A stretch of 64,000 nt of DNA, taken from positions 1-64,000 of the forward strand of contig NZ_BAAAYN010000009.1 of the NCBI RefSeq assembly GCF_039536245.1, read 5' to 3'. The DNA comes from Cryptosporangium minutisporangium. Lineage in GTDB: Bacteria; Actinomycetota; Actinomycetes; Mycobacteriales; Cryptosporangiaceae. The position numbers were made by a program, and so were the translations under genes. The notes under the pieces are model-generated. The model saw only the letters and a list, made by a program, of their open reading frames with translations. It was not told the origin of the DNA and did not search any database. Each line of letters opens with the position of its first letter. Within the stretch, counting starts at the first letter, position 1. Shown one piece after another: positions 14,876-24,953 of the stretch.

Positions 14876-16321
14876 ATGGCCGGGACCGAGACTGCACCGC
14901 GCCCGTCCACCGTCCAGAAGTTGTCGTTCCTGACGATGACCTCGATGGTGGTCGGGTCGATGATCGGCGCCGGCGTGTTCTCGCTGCCGCGCCGCTTCGC
15001 GCAGGAGACCGGGATCTACGGTGCGCTGATCGCGTGGTCGATCGCGGGTGCGGGCATGCTCATGCTCGCCTTCGTCTTCCAGACGCTGGCCGTGCGCAAA
15101 CCGGAGCTCGACGCCGGGGTCTACGCGTACGCGAAGGCGGGATTCGGCGAGTACCTGGGGTTCTTCTCCGCCTTCGGTTACTGGGCCAGCGCGTGCGTGG
15201 GCAACGTGACGTACTGGGTGCTCATCATGTCGACGATCGGCGCGGTGGTACCGGCGCTCGGTGACGGCGACACCGTGTTGTCGATCGTGCTGTCGACGAT
15301 CGGCGTCTGGGTGTTCTTCTACCTGATCCAGCGGGGCGTGAAGGACGCAGCGGTCCTCAACCGCATCGTCACGATCGCGAAGATCGTTCCGATCCTGGTG
15401 TTCGTCCTGCTCGCGCTGTTCGCGCTGGATCCGGGCGTCTTCGTCGACAATCTGCGCGGCGGCGCGCAGACGGAATCGCTGTTCGAGCAGGTCAAGGGCA
15501 CGATGCTGATCACCGTCTTCGTGTTCCTCGGCGTGGAGGGCGCCAGCGTCTACTCCCGCCACGCCGAACGGCGCGAGGACGTCGGGCGAGCCACCGTGCT
15601 GGGGTTCCTCGCGGTCTTCGCCGTGTTCGCCTCGGTGACGATCGTGTCCTACGGCATCCTGCCGAGCAGTGAGATCGCCGAGCTGCGGCAGCCGTCGATG
15701 GGCGGTGTGCTGGAGGCAGCCGTCGGCGAGTGGGGCATGGTCCTGGTCAGCGTCGGGCTCGTCGTCTCGGTACTCGGTGCCTATCTGGCCTGGACGCTGA
15801 TGGCCGCCGAGGTGCTCTACGTCGCGGCCAAGGACGGCGACATGCCGCGGTTCCTGCGGCGTACCACGGCCGGCGACGTGCCGTTCGCGGCGCTGCTGCT
15901 GACCACGATCCTGATCCAGATCGTCCTGGTCGTCACGTACTTCTCCGAGGACGCGTTCAACTTCGCGCTCGACCTGACCAGCGCGTTGAGCCTCATTCCG
16001 TTCCTGCTCGCGGCGGCGTACGCGTTGAAGCTCGGCGTGACCAGGGAGACCTACACCGAGCAGCCGCAGGGATGGCGGCGGGAACTGACCGTGGGCGTGC
16101 TGGCCGTCGTGTACACGATCTTCCTGCTCGTCGCCGCCGGCCCGAAGTTCGTCCTCGTGTCGTTCATCCTCTACGCCCCGGCCACGATCCTGTTCGTCAT
16201 GGCCCGCCGGGAGCAGGGCCGGCAGCTGTTCTCCGGCCGCGAAGCCGTCATCTGTGTCATCTCGGTCCTCGGAGCGCTCGTCGGCATCGGCGCGCTGGCC
16301 GCGGGCTGGATCTCCATCTGA
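14876..16321 (+). CDS. arcD: Arginine/ornithine antiporter (APC family, ArcD-like)
   Basis: 481 residues with about 12-13 membrane helices. It starts with the APC signature VVGSMIGAGVFSLPRRFA and continues with PELDAGVYAYAKAGFGEYLGF, both typical of the basic amino acid/polyamine antiporter (ArcD/YdgI-like) branch. The direct linkage to arginine deiminase (18-base gap) supports arginine uptake in exchange for ornithine or citrulline across the cell membrane. No carbamate kinase or ornithine carbamoyltransferase gene lies nearby. Confidence 0.85.
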   Translation: MAGTETAPRPSTVQKLSFLTMTSMVVGSMIGAGVFSLPRRFAQETGIYGALIAWSIAGAGMLMLAFVFQTLAVRKPELDAGVYAYAKAGFGEYLGFFSAFGYWASACVGNVTYWVLIMSTIGAVVPALGDGDTVLSIVLSTIGVWVFFYLIQRGVKDAAVLNRIVTIAKIVPILVFVLLALFALDPGVFVDNLRGGAQTESLFEQVKGTMLITVFVFLGVEGASVYSRHAERREDVGRATVLGFLAVFAVFASVTIVSYGILPSSEIAELRQPSMGGVLEAAVGEWGMVLVSVGLVVSVLGAYLAWTLMAAEVLYVAAKDGDMPRFLRRTTAGDVPFAALLLTTILIQIVLVVTYFSEDAFNFALDLTSALSLIPFLLAAAYALKLGVTRETYTEQPQGWRRELTVGVLAVVYTIFLLVAAGPKFVLVSFILYAPATILFVMARREQGRQLFSGREAVICVISVLGALVGIGALAAGWISI

Positions 16322-16339
16322 CCCACCTGGAGGTAAGTC

Positions 16340-17602
16340 ATGGTCAGCAACAACGGAGCCAGCGCTGCAACCCTCGGCGTGCACTCGGAGGTGGGCCGGC
16401 TGCGCAAGGTTCTGGTGTGCGCTCCCGGGCTCGCCCATCGGCGGCTCACCCCCAGCAACGCCGACGACCTGCTCTTCGACGACGTGATGTGGGTCGAGAA
16501 CGCGCAGCGCGACCACGCCGACTTCGTCAACAAGCTCCGCGGGCGCGGCGTGGAGGTCGTCGAGCTCCACCAACTGCTCGCCGACACGATGGCCATCCCC
16601 GAGGCGAAGACGTGGCTGCTCGACCGCAAGATCGTCCCGAACGAAGTCGGGATCGGCCTGATCAGCGATACCAGGGCGTTCCTCGAGGAGCTCAAGCCGC
16701 GCGAGCTCGCGGACTTCCTCATCGGCGGCCTGGCCACCGCGGACCTGCCCAGCGACTTCCGCTCCGGCTACGTCGCCCTCGCCCGCGAGGCCACCGGCGT
16801 CCGCGAGTACCTCATGCCGCCGCTACCGAACACGCTCTACACCCGCGACACGACGTGCTGGCTGTACGGCGGCGTGACGCTGAACCCGCTCTACTGGCCC
16901 GCCCGTCACGACGAGACCCTGCTGATGAAGGCCGTCTACCAGTTCCACCCCGACTTCATCGGCTCGCCGGTCTGGTGGGGTGACCCCGAGCAGGACTGGG
17001 GACTGTCGACGTTCGAGGGCGGCGACGTCATGCCGATCGGCAACGGCGTCGTCTTGACCGGAATGAGTGAGCGCACGTCGCGGCAGGCCATCACCCAGGT
17101 GGCCGCGGCGCTGTTCGCCGCGGGCGCCGCCGAGCGTGTCGTGGTCGCCGGCATGCCCAAGCTGCGCGCCGCGATGCACCTCGACACGATCTTCACGTTC
17201 GCCGACCGCGACATCGTCACGCTGTACCCGACGATCGTGGACGGCATCCACACGTTCTCGCTGCGCCCCAGCGACCGTGCGCCGGGCGTCGAGGTGGTCG
17301 ACGAGGGCGACCGCGCCTTCGTCGACGTGGTCGCCGAATCCCTCGGGCTGAAGGAACTACGGGTCATCGAGACCGGCGGCGACGTGTACGCCTCCGAGCG
17401 GCAGCAGTGGGATAGCGGCAACAACGCGGTCGCCGTCGAGCCGGGAGTCGTCTTCACCTACGACCGCAACACCCAGACCAACACGCTGCTCCGCCGGGCC
17501 GGGGTCGAGGTCATCACGATCGTGGGCGCCGAGCTGGGCCGCGGTCGCGGCGGCGGTCACTGCATGACCTGCCCGCTCATCCGCGACGCCGTCGACTTCT
17601 GA
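16340..17602 (+). CDS. arcA: Arginine deiminase
   Basis: 420 residues, the usual length. The enzyme hydrolyses L-arginine to citrulline and ammonia in the cytoplasm. Key blocks: [18 protein letters not shown] at 13-30, [20 protein letters not shown] (catalytic Glu/Asp loop), HLDTIFTF with the catalytic His, and GGGHCMTCP with the nucleophile Cys408. GGAGG at 16329-16333 precedes the ATG. It sits directly behind the ArcD-like antiporter, making a two-gene arginine-degradation unit for acid stress or oxygen limitation; the ATP-yielding steps must be encoded elsewhere or be absent. Confidence 0.95.
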   Translation: MVSNNGASAATLGVHSEVGRLRKVLVCAPGLAHRRLTPSNADDLLFDDVMWVENAQRDHADFVNKLRGRGVEVVELHQLLADTMAIPEAKTWLLDRKIVPNEVGIGLISDTRAFLEELKPRELADFLIGGLATADLPSDFRSGYVALAREATGVREYLMPPLPNTLYTRDTTCWLYGGVTLNPLYWPARHDETLLMKAVYQFHPDFIGSPVWWGDPEQDWGLSTFEGGDVMPIGNGVVLTGMSERTSRQAITQVAAALFAAGAAERVVVAGMPKLRAAMHLDTIFTFADRDIVTLYPTIVDGIHTFSLRPSDRAPGVEVVDEGDRAFVDVVAESLGLKELRVIETGGDVYASERQQWDSGNNAVAVEPGVVFTYDRNTQTNTLLRRAGVEVITIVGAELGRGRGGGHCMTCPLIRDAVDF

Positions 17603-17646
17603 GGAGTCGACAGCCCGCGGCCCACCCGTTCGGAGCGGAGGAACCG

Positions 17647-18315
17647 GTGTCGTTCGACCATGACGCTCTGGTGCTGTTCCTGGCACTGTTCGCGCTCTAC
17701 AGCCCAGTCGCTGCGCTCTCGTCCTACCTGCCGATCGTCCGCCCGTACACCCACCCACAGCAGTTGCGCCTCGCCGTGGGGCTGGTCGTCAACGTCGCGG
17801 CGTTCGTCCTGCTGGCGATCTGGGTGGGGGAGCCGCTGCTGGAACTCCTCGGCATCAGCACCGCGGCGCTGACCGCAACCGGCGGCATCGCACTCCTGTT
17901 CGCCGCGATCCCGCTCATGCGCGGTACCTCCGAAACGCCACCGCCGGCCTCGGACGACACCGGGGCCGGGCCGGAACCGGCTGCACCGGCCGCACCGGCG
18001 GCGGCACGATCGGTGCTGTTCTCGCCGATCACGTTCCCGTTGACGGTCGGAGGCACCACGTTCGCGTTCGGCGTCGCGGCCTCCGCAGACGTGGGGGGCG
18101 TCACCGGCCGGCTGTGGCTCTCGGTCGCCGCAGCGGCCTACGCGGTGGTCACCGGCGTGACCCTGTACCTCTCCGGGCACGTCGAGCGGCGCATCTCCGA
18201 CGCGGCGTCGGCCGTCCTCGACCGCGTCGCGGGGGTCCTGCTCACCAGCATCGCCGTCGTCCTGCTCACCAACGGCTTCACCGAGCTCGTCCTCGCCGCG
18301 GTGGATCGCAGCTGA
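17647..18315 (+). CDS. MarC-like integral membrane protein
   Basis: 222 residues, GTG start behind GGAGCGGAGGA. Six membrane helices are likely. The pattern LALFALYSPVAALSSYLPI, then GEPLLELLGISTAALTATGGIALLFAAIPLM and, after a Pro/Ala-rich loop, ITFPLTVGGTT follows the two-repeat layout of MarC/YchE/YhgN proteins. The cytoplasmic loop (about 97-118) is proline- and alanine-rich and longer than usual. MarC proteins have no settled substrate. A 44-base gap from arcA makes cotranscription possible. Confidence 0.7.
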   Translation: MSFDHDALVLFLALFALYSPVAALSSYLPIVRPYTHPQQLRLAVGLVVNVAAFVLLAIWVGEPLLELLGISTAALTATGGIALLFAAIPLMRGTSETPPPASDDTGAGPEPAAPAAPAAARSVLFSPITFPLTVGGTTFAFGVAASADVGGVTGRLWLSVAAAAYAVVTGVTLYLSGHVERRISDAASAVLDRVAGVLLTSIAVVLLTNGFTELVLAAVDRS

Positions 18316-18319
18316 TGGC

Positions 18320-18859
18320 TCACCCGTCGAGTCCGGTGGCGAGCAGGCGAGTCTTGGCCGTCTGGAATTCCTGTTCGGTCAGAAGCTCGTCGTCGCGGAG
18401 ACGGGCGAGGCCGGCGAGCTGGGTCACCAGGTCGTCGGGGCGGCCGACCGACTCGTCGGGGCCGACGCCGGCCGCGCACTCGATCGTCCGGCCCGTCGCG
18501 GATCGGAGGGCGGTGGCATCGACCGCGCCCCCGTTCTCCGCCATCGTGTGGGCCATCCGGTCCAGCCACGTGTACTCGATCACCGCGACGAGAGCGGACG
18601 TGTCGGACGAGAGCCGGTCCGCGATCGCCGCCAGCTCCGTCGAGGAGACCAGTGAGGGGTCTCCGGCCGAGGACTCCCACGGTCCGGGCGACGTGCGGCG
18701 ATCAGCCTGCACGGATCCGTCGGGCCGACGGGTGAGCACCACGAGGTCGCGGATCGTCGCCGTGCCGCGTGCGACCAGATCGGCCAGTTCGGCCGGGAGC
18801 GCGGGGGCGTCCTGCCCGCCCGGGAAGGTGAGGACGAGGAGCTCCAAGGGCGTGATCAT
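18320..18859 (-). CDS. DUF6325-type protein with C-terminal SHOCT motif
   Basis: 179 residues. The N-terminal ~140 residues have the betaalphabeta-like pattern of DUF6325 proteins (ELLVLTFPGG, then LVARGTATIRDLVVLTRRPDGSV and ALVAVIEYTWLDRMAHTM). The last ~35 residues form a SHOCT motif (LAGLARLRDDELLTEQEFQTAKTRLL), a short helical oligomerisation or targeting domain. It converges on the MarC-like gene with a 4-base gap. Function unknown; family members often sit near stress or gas-vesicle genes. Confidence 0.65.
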   Translation of the reverse strand: MITPLELLVLTFPGGQDAPALPAELADLVARGTATIRDLVVLTRRPDGSVQADRRTSPGPWESSAGDPSLVSSTELAAIADRLSSDTSALVAVIEYTWLDRMAHTMAENGGAVDATALRSATGRTIECAAGVGPDESVGRPDDLVTQLAGLARLRDDELLTEQEFQTAKTRLLATGLDG

Positions 18860-18953
18860 GGATGCCGTCCTCTCGACGTCTTCCGGGGACGGCGTCGAGC
18901 GTGCCTCGTCCAGGAGGCGACCACCTCATCCCGATCGGATGATCCGAGCGAGG

Positions 18954-21803
18954 TCAGAGCAGGCCGATGGTGCGGGCCCGCTGCAGGGCCTCGGCGCGGC
19001 GCCGCGATCCCAGCTTGCGGTAGAGGGCCGCGACGTGGGTCTTCACGGTGTTCTCGCTGACGAACAACGTCTGGCCGATGTCGATGTACGAGCCACCGAG
19101 GGCCAGCTCGGCCAGGACGTCGGCCTCGCGGCGGGTCAGCTCGACGCCGCCGGCGCGCCGCCGGACGATGCGACTCCGCACGCTGGAGTTCTGCTGCAGT
19201 GACCGTCCGGCGCTGGACAGCGGCGGCAGCGGGGCGAGCTGCTCGACGTTCGGGTGGTCGGCGCGGTGGGCTGCGAGCGTCGCCCGGGCTTCGCCGACGA
19301 ACGACGGGGCGTCCGGCTCGGCCGCGAGCTCGTCCAGCAGCCCGGCGAAGGCAGGCGCCGCCGCGAGCCAGAGGAACAGGGGATACACCAGCCGTTCGGG
19401 GGCGCAGCGCAGAAGGGTGTCACGGAGCGCATCCCGGGCCGCTTCGCGGTCGCCCAGGTCGAGCAGAGCGCGCGTTCGACCGGCTGCGGCCTCGATCGGT
19501 ACGTAGAGCCATCGGGTCCGCTGGGGCTGGTTCAGGACCTCGGTGAAGGTCGCCAGCGCACGGTTCCCGTCGCCCCGGTGCAGCGCCACCCAGCCGGCCA
19601 ACGCGGTCGGCGTGTCTTCCGGGAACTCCTCGGCGAGCACCTGCTGCGCGGCGACGGGATCCGAGCCCGAGAGGAGCGCGAGCCGGCCGCGGACACCGGT
19701 AACTCGTCGCTCGAGGAACGACTGCGGGTCGCCGGAATCGACCAGGGTTCGACCCAGCTGGTCCCGAGCCGCCTCCAGGCCGCCGGCCGTGACGGCGAGG
19801 CCGATGTCGAGGGTGGTCGCGAGGCTCTCCACCATCGGGTCCGTCTCGGTGGCTTGCAACTGTTCCACGTGTTCGCGGTTCCGGGCAGCGGCGTCGAGGT
19901 CCAGCCGGTGCAGCCCGGAGGCCGCCAACCCGAGGTAGGCGCGGGCCAGGACGGGCACACCGGGCAGGCCGGCGTTGGTCGCGATCTCGAGCGTCTCTTC
20001 GGCGAGCACACCGGCGGTGCGCCCGGCGCCGACCGTCACCGCCATGACGCACTGGTACGACAGGATCGTTGCGGTCATCGCCCGGTGGCCGAGGGCCCTG
20101 GCGATAGCGACCGCTTCGCCGAGGTGGGCACTCGCGCCGTCGAGGTCGCCGGTGGCCAGTTCGGCTCCGCCCACCTCGGTCATCAGCCACGTCTTGCGCG
20201 CCAGCGACAGTGCCCAACGGGAGGCGAGTCCGCCGTTGCTCGACGCGTGGTCGTGGCCGGCCGACGGCGGATCCGCCGCGGCCGCGCAGCCGAGGAGAGC
20301 GCGGGCGTTCTCCAGCGCGGCGTGCGGATCGGACCACCCCGCGCGAGCGAGCCAGAGGCGCAGGATCGCGGCGTCAGCGACGAGTGCCCCGCCGTGGGCG
20401 TCGCCGCTCACCGCGTCCGACGGGGCGTCGATCGTCCGGGCCGCTTCCTGCAGGATCAGTGGCGCCAGCCGGGTCGCGGCCTCGAAGTCCCGGTCGGCGC
20501 ACCGGTGCAGGGCGACCACGGCGGCGAGCGCCGGATGCCCGGTACGCAGAGCGGTAGGGACGATGTCCAGCGCGGAGCCGAGCAGCTGGTGATGGCCGGT
20601 GGCGAGGAGCGTGGTGCCGTGCTCGACCAGGAGATCGACGAGCCGGGGCACGTACGCGGCGCGGACGGCGTGCTCGACCGCCGCGGCGACCGCGCCGTGA
20701 GCGAGGTAGTACGCCGCACCTCGTAACTGCGCGGCGGCGTAGAGAGGACGCTCGCCGCCACCGGGACCGACGTGTCGCCGCAGCAACTCGCGCAGGAGGG
20801 GGTGGTACGTCCAGACGGCGTCCTCGAGCGAGGCGCGACCCCGCACCGTCACCAACAAGCCGGCCTGAGCGAGGTCGGCCAGCAGCTTCGGCGCCTCCGG
20901 CTCGCCCGAGAGCACGACCGCCTGCTCCGCGGTGACGCTCTCGTTGGCGCCGGTACACAGCAGCACGTGACGGACGCGGGCCGGCAGAGTGGTGAAGACC
21001 TCGCCGAGCAGGTAGTCGAGGATGGGCTGGTTGGTGCCGAGCAGGGTGGCCCGTGCGGTGACCGGATCGCTCGCGCCGGCCAGTGCGTGGGCGCCGAGGA
21101 CGAGTGCGGCAGCCCATCCGCGCGATCGGGTGATGAGAGCGTCGCGGTCGTCCTCCCCGGTGACGCCGTGCGCGGACACCAGCGCGGACGCTTCGGATCG
21201 CGTGAACGTCAGGTGATGCCCCCGGATCACCTGAACCGACCCGGCAAGTTCGAGATCGACGATCGGCAGCGCCAGGTCGTGACGTGTCGCCAGGACGATC
21301 CGCACCGCGTCCGGGTGGGCGCGCAGGACGCCGTCGAGCAGGTTGAGCAGGTCGTGGTGGAGCAGGTGGGCGTCGTCGACGACCAGGATCTGCGGCGTGG
21401 CGTTTCCTCCGTACAGGCGCCGGAGCACCTCACGCCGCACCTGCTCCGGCGTCCGCGCCCTGCCGTCCCGGGCCTCCGGCAGCGCGCGCTGTCCGGCGGT
21501 GACCAGAATGGCCGACGCGAAGCGGTCCGCCCGGAGCCCTGGCCGGGCGACCAGCCACCGTACCGGTGGTGTCGGCGCCGAATCGGCGTTCCCTCTTTCG
21601 CTCCATCCGGCCAGAGCCGCGGTCTTGCCCGAGCCGGCGGGCGCCACCAGAACCGTGAGCGACCGGTGCCCCGCGTCGGCCAGCAAGGCGTCGACGCGCG
21701 GCCGGTCGATCCATCGCCCCGGACGCCGCGGCGCGGTCTGGAAGACGTGGCTGTCCACTGTGGTGTCGTGAGCGGTACCGCTTCCCGGTGACGGTAACTC
21801 CAT
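18954..21803 (-). CDS. LuxR family regulator with MalT-like ATPase (LAL type)
   Basis: 949 residues. Walker A V-A-P-A-G-S-G-K-T (about 53-61) and Walker B QILVVDDAHLL in the N-terminal ATPase, a long TPR-like middle, and a C-terminal GerE helix-turn-helix (LTRREADVLAELALGGSYIDIGQTLFVSENTVKTHVAALYRKLG). ATG 21803 is preferred over a GTG at 21854 because AGGGGGTGG is correctly spaced upstream on the minus strand. It faces away from the 68-residue protein at 22027, which may be its target or share its promoter region. The inducer is unknown. Confidence 0.87.
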   Translation of the reverse strand: MELPSPGSGTAHDTTVDSHVFQTAPRRPGRWIDRPRVDALLADAGHRSLTVLVAPAGSGKTAALAGWSERGNADSAPTPPVRWLVARPGLRADRFASAILVTAGQRALPEARDGRARTPEQVRREVLRRLYGGNATPQILVVDDAHLLHHDLLNLLDGVLRAHPDAVRIVLATRHDLALPIVDLELAGSVQVIRGHHLTFTRSEASALVSAHGVTGEDDRDALITRSRGWAAALVLGAHALAGASDPVTARATLLGTNQPILDYLLGEVFTTLPARVRHVLLCTGANESVTAEQAVVLSGEPEAPKLLADLAQAGLLVTVRGRASLEDAVWTYHPLLRELLRRHVGPGGGERPLYAAAQLRGAAYYLAHGAVAAAVEHAVRAAYVPRLVDLLVEHGTTLLATGHHQLLGSALDIVPTALRTGHPALAAVVALHRCADRDFEAATRLAPLILQEAARTIDAPSDAVSGDAHGGALVADAAILRLWLARAGWSDPHAALENARALLGCAAAADPPSAGHDHASSNGGLASRWALSLARKTWLMTEVGGAELATGDLDGASAHLGEAVAIARALGHRAMTATILSYQCVMAVTVGAGRTAGVLAEETLEIATNAGLPGVPVLARAYLGLAASGLHRLDLDAAARNREHVEQLQATETDPMVESLATTLDIGLAVTAGGLEAARDQLGRTLVDSGDPQSFLERRVTGVRGRLALLSGSDPVAAQQVLAEEFPEDTPTALAGWVALHRGDGNRALATFTEVLNQPQRTRWLYVPIEAAAGRTRALLDLGDREAARDALRDTLLRCAPERLVYPLFLWLAAAPAFAGLLDELAAEPDAPSFVGEARATLAAHRADHPNVEQLAPLPPLSSAGRSLQQNSSVRSRIVRRRAGGVELTRREADVLAELALGGSYIDIGQTLFVSENTVKTHVAALYRKLGSRRRAEALQRARTIGLL

Positions 21804-22026
21804 GCGTATCCACCCCCTGGACGCGCGCGCGAACCGAGTGTTCTCCACGGCCACGCCGCGGGCAACTACTAAGGGGAGCTATTCGCCTCGAAGTAACCAC
21901 TGCGCGGATAGTCGCTTTCGTTTGCGCGCTATTGACGGAGCCGACACGCATTTAGTCCGCCGCGGAGGATGTGCGCGTCGTGCTCGCCCCGCATGCTGGG
22001 ATTTCCCCACAGGTAAGAGGGTGGTC
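21804..22026. promoter_or_regulatory. Divergent promoter region, relatively AT-rich
   Basis: This 223-base gap between the divergent LuxR-ATPase gene and the 68-residue protein gene is less GC-rich than its surroundings. It contains CTATTCGCC and GCTATTGACGG blocks but no confident -35/-10 pair. A GTAAGAGGGTGG run just before ATG 22027 is the likely ribosome site of the small gene. Confidence 0.35.
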
Positions 22027-22233
22027 ATGCGCTACTTGGTGCGCGTTCATGGTCATCTGTCCCGTGATCTGGTCAGCGCGTTTCCGCAAATGGTTCCGGC
22101 CGAAGGACCGGCGGAAACGGTGCTGCGGGGAGAACTTCCGGACCAGAGCGCGCTGATGGGAATCCTGCACCACCTCGACGAAATGGGCGTCGCGATCGCC
22201 GCAGTGATCGAGCTACCGGACGGTGAGGAATAG
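22027..22233 (+). CDS. Small conserved actinobacterial protein, 68 residues
   Basis: The pattern MRYLVRVHGHLS..LVSAFP, then ETVLRGELPDQSALMGILHHLDEMGVAIAAVIELP is a compact betaalphabetabetaalphabeta fold that I recognise as a common small actinobacterial protein type with no assigned function. The start has AGAGGGTGG upstream. It lies between two divergent and convergent LuxR-ATPase genes; such small proteins are often found beside regulators of this kind, so a cofactor or effector role is conceivable but not shown. Confidence 0.65.
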   Translation: MRYLVRVHGHLSRDLVSAFPQMVPAEGPAETVLRGELPDQSALMGILHHLDEMGVAIAAVIELPDGEE

Positions 22234-22295
22234 GTATTCCAGCGGTTTCGGCGGCGCGGTCACCGACGCTCGGCTGCGCGGCGCACCGACGATCC

Positions 22296-24953
22296 TCAGT
22301 TCGCAAGCCCGGCCGGCGTGAGCAATCCCAGCTCGCCCGCCCGCCGGATGGCCTCGTGGCGGCGCTTGACCCGGAGTTTGCGCAGGATGCTGCGCACATG
22401 GGTCTTCACGGTGTTGACCGACACGAACATCGCCTGAGCGATCTCCTCCGTCGTCAGCAGGGCCGTCAGGTGACTCAGGACCTCGGTTTCCCGCGCGGTG
22501 AGCGGCTCGAGGACGGCGAGAGGTGCGTCCGGCGCCGGGTCCGGCAGGGCGTGCCCGCCGCCGACGAGACCGAGCCAGTCGTGGTGCGCCAGCAGAGCAC
22601 CCTCCCGGCGAAGGATGCGGCGGAGGAGCACGGGTGCTTCCAGGAACGGGCGGCGAATGTGTTCCGGAGCGGCCAGCGTCAGCGCGCGCTCCAACGACGT
22701 CCGGGCCCGCTCGTAGCGTGCGTCGACGGCGTCCGCCGCCGCCGCCACCATCCAGCCGTCGACCCGCGCGGCCAGCGGCGCGTCCCGCAACTCTCCGGTC
22801 CGGACGGCGAGCGAACGAGCGGTTCTCGCGTCACCGCCGGCCAACGCCTCAGCCGCCCGGAGCAGGGTGCCGTGGACCGTCGGAATCGTCTCCGCGGTCG
22901 CGATCCCGCGCTCGGCATGCCCCTGGACGTCCGCCTCGGCCCTGCACAACAGCTGGGTCAACCAGGTGGGCGTCGGTGCTTCCTGGGTGCGTGCCAGGGT
23001 CAGCGCTGCCGTGGCTCGGGACACCTCACCGCGCGCTCGGTAGATCCGGGCTCGGGCCAGCGCCAGCAGCCCCGCGGTGATCGTGTCTCCGCCCTGCCCG
23101 AGTTGGGTTCCGGCCCGGTCGGCGTGCGCTCTGGCTGAGCGCAGGTCGTACTCCTCGGTGCGGACCCAGGCCAACGCGGTGGAGATCTCCGGTGGCATCC
23201 GGTCGGTGACCGTCCCGAGCCGGTCGGCGACCCGCTGCGCGCGCCGCGCTGTCTCGGTGGCCCGGCGCAGCTGTCCGCACAGAGCCTCGACGAGCGCGAG
23301 CCGTCCGAGGCGCTTCGCCTCCAGCGCGCCGGATCGGCCCGGCTGCTCGACGATCGAGCTGAGGGCCTGCTGGGCGCCGGCCGTGTCGCCGCGCCACAGG
23401 GAATGGTCCGCGACCGCGAGGCCGACCATCGCCAGCAGCTCCGCAGGGACCGGCAGCCGTTCCGCCACGGCGGCGGCCAGCGCATCGCCGGCGGCGGCGA
23501 CCACGTCGGCGTGGACCGGTGGCCCGCATGCCTGGGCGCGCGCGAGCGCGACAACGGCGATGGTCAACCGCAGCGCCGCCCCGTGGCCGTCCGGTCCGTC
23601 GCCGGTCAACTCGCCCGCCCGGAGCAGCTGCTCGGCGCAGGCGTCCGGGCCGCCCCGGTGCAGCGCCAGGGCTGCCGCGACCACGGCGCTCTCCGGCGTA
23701 GCCGCCTCGAGGCCGGTGCCGCCGAACGTTCGACGGTGTTCCGCCGCGCCCGGCTCGATCAGCAACCGTCCGATCGCGAGGCCGTGCACCACCATCGCGG
23801 ACGCCAGTTCCCCGTCCCCGGCGGCGAGGGCATGCGGTATCGCGTCGGCTGGGCGCCGATGAGTGGCGTACCACTCGGCCGCCGTTCGATGCAGGTGCGC
23901 CGTCCACTCCGGACGACTTCGGTCGAGCTCCGTGAGGAGAGCCCGCCGGACGATCGGGAAGTACTGATAACTCGTGGCGACTCCGAGCGAGGGAGTGAGG
24001 AACATGTTCTCGGCCGCGAGCCGATCGAGTAGGGCTCGGGCATCCCGTCGACCCGTCAGCGCGACGGCGAGACCGGGCCGGATCTCGTCCACGATCGCGG
24101 TCTTGACCAGGAACTCGTGCTCTGCCGGGCGGTGGTGCCCGAAAACCTCTGCCCGCAGGTAGTCGAGCAGGACCGAGGACGGCGGACAGTCGTTCGGCGC
24201 CGCGCGCTTCCTCGCCTCCAGACGTAGCCCGGTGGCCCAGCCCTTCGTCTCGCCGACCAGGGCCTCGACGTCGTCAGGCGGCAGATGCAGACCGTGGGCC
24301 GACAGCAGCGCGTCGGTCTCCGCGACGGTGAACGCGAGATCGGGGTAGCGGATCTCGGAGACCGAACCGGCGACGCGGTAGCGGTGCAGCGGCAACAGGG
24401 GATCGTGTCGTCCGATGACCACCACGCTGAGTCGGCCGCCGGCGTGCTGGATCACGAAGTCCAGGGCAGTGGTGACCGAGGGCTCCACCAGTTCGTGCGC
24501 GTCGTCCAGCACCAGGACCACGGGGGCCGGGGCGGCGGCGAGTTCGACCGCCAGGCGGACGAGCAGCGAGCGAGGCACGCCGTCCGGGCGGTCAGGGGCC
24601 GGATCGACCGTCACGGCGACGCCTGCTCGGGCCAGGCCGGCGAGGACGTAGGACCAGAAGACGCCGGGCTGGGAGTCCTCCGGTTCGAGGCTCAGCCAGG
24701 CCACGGTACTCGTCGCGGAGATGGCGCCGGCCCAATCCGCGACCAGGGTGGACTTCCCGGACCCGGCCGGTCCGACGACGAGCGTCAGCGGATTCGTGAC
24801 AGCGGACGAGAGCTGGGCGAGCAGTCGGCTCCGGCGCACCCACCAGGACGGCAAGGCCGGGGGCGCGAACTTCGAGATCATGATCGGGTCGCCCGACGAG
24901 TTCGTCGTCAGTTCGTCGGTCGTCAGTTCTCTCGGCATCGCCCTGGCCCCCAT
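22296..24953 (-). CDS. LuxR family regulator with MalT-like ATPase (LAL type)
   Basis: About 885 residues if started at ATG 24953. MISKFAPPALP (near residue 25) is the usual opening of MalT-like proteins, so ATG 24881 is a real alternative start, and ATG 24938 another. Walker A V-G-P-A-G-S-G-K-S (60-68), Walker B PVVLVLDDAHEL, a TPR-like middle, and the C-terminal GerE domain (LTARETEVLSHLTALLTTEEIAQAMFVSVNTVKTHVRSILRKLRVKRRHEAIRRAGELGLL). Second member of this class within 6 kb; its stop lies 62 bases from the convergent end of the 68-residue protein gene. Confidence 0.85.
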   Translation of the reverse strand: MGARAMPRELTTDELTTNSSGDPIMISKFAPPALPSWWVRRSRLLAQLSSAVTNPLTLVVGPAGSGKSTLVADWAGAISATSTVAWLSLEPEDSQPGVFWSYVLAGLARAGVAVTVDPAPDRPDGVPRSLLVRLAVELAAAPAPVVLVLDDAHELVEPSVTTALDFVIQHAGGRLSVVVIGRHDPLLPLHRYRVAGSVSEIRYPDLAFTVAETDALLSAHGLHLPPDDVEALVGETKGWATGLRLEARKRAAPNDCPPSSVLLDYLRAEVFGHHRPAEHEFLVKTAIVDEIRPGLAVALTGRRDARALLDRLAAENMFLTPSLGVATSYQYFPIVRRALLTELDRSRPEWTAHLHRTAAEWYATHRRPADAIPHALAAGDGELASAMVVHGLAIGRLLIEPGAAEHRRTFGGTGLEAATPESAVVAAALALHRGGPDACAEQLLRAGELTGDGPDGHGAALRLTIAVVALARAQACGPPVHADVVAAAGDALAAAVAERLPVPAELLAMVGLAVADHSLWRGDTAGAQQALSSIVEQPGRSGALEAKRLGRLALVEALCGQLRRATETARRAQRVADRLGTVTDRMPPEISTALAWVRTEEYDLRSARAHADRAGTQLGQGGDTITAGLLALARARIYRARGEVSRATAALTLARTQEAPTPTWLTQLLCRAEADVQGHAERGIATAETIPTVHGTLLRAAEALAGGDARTARSLAVRTGELRDAPLAARVDGWMVAAAADAVDARYERARTSLERALTLAAPEHIRRPFLEAPVLLRRILRREGALLAHHDWLGLVGGGHALPDPAPDAPLAVLEPLTARETEVLSHLTALLTTEEIAQAMFVSVNTVKTHVRSILRKLRVKRRHEAIRRAGELGLLTPAGLAN

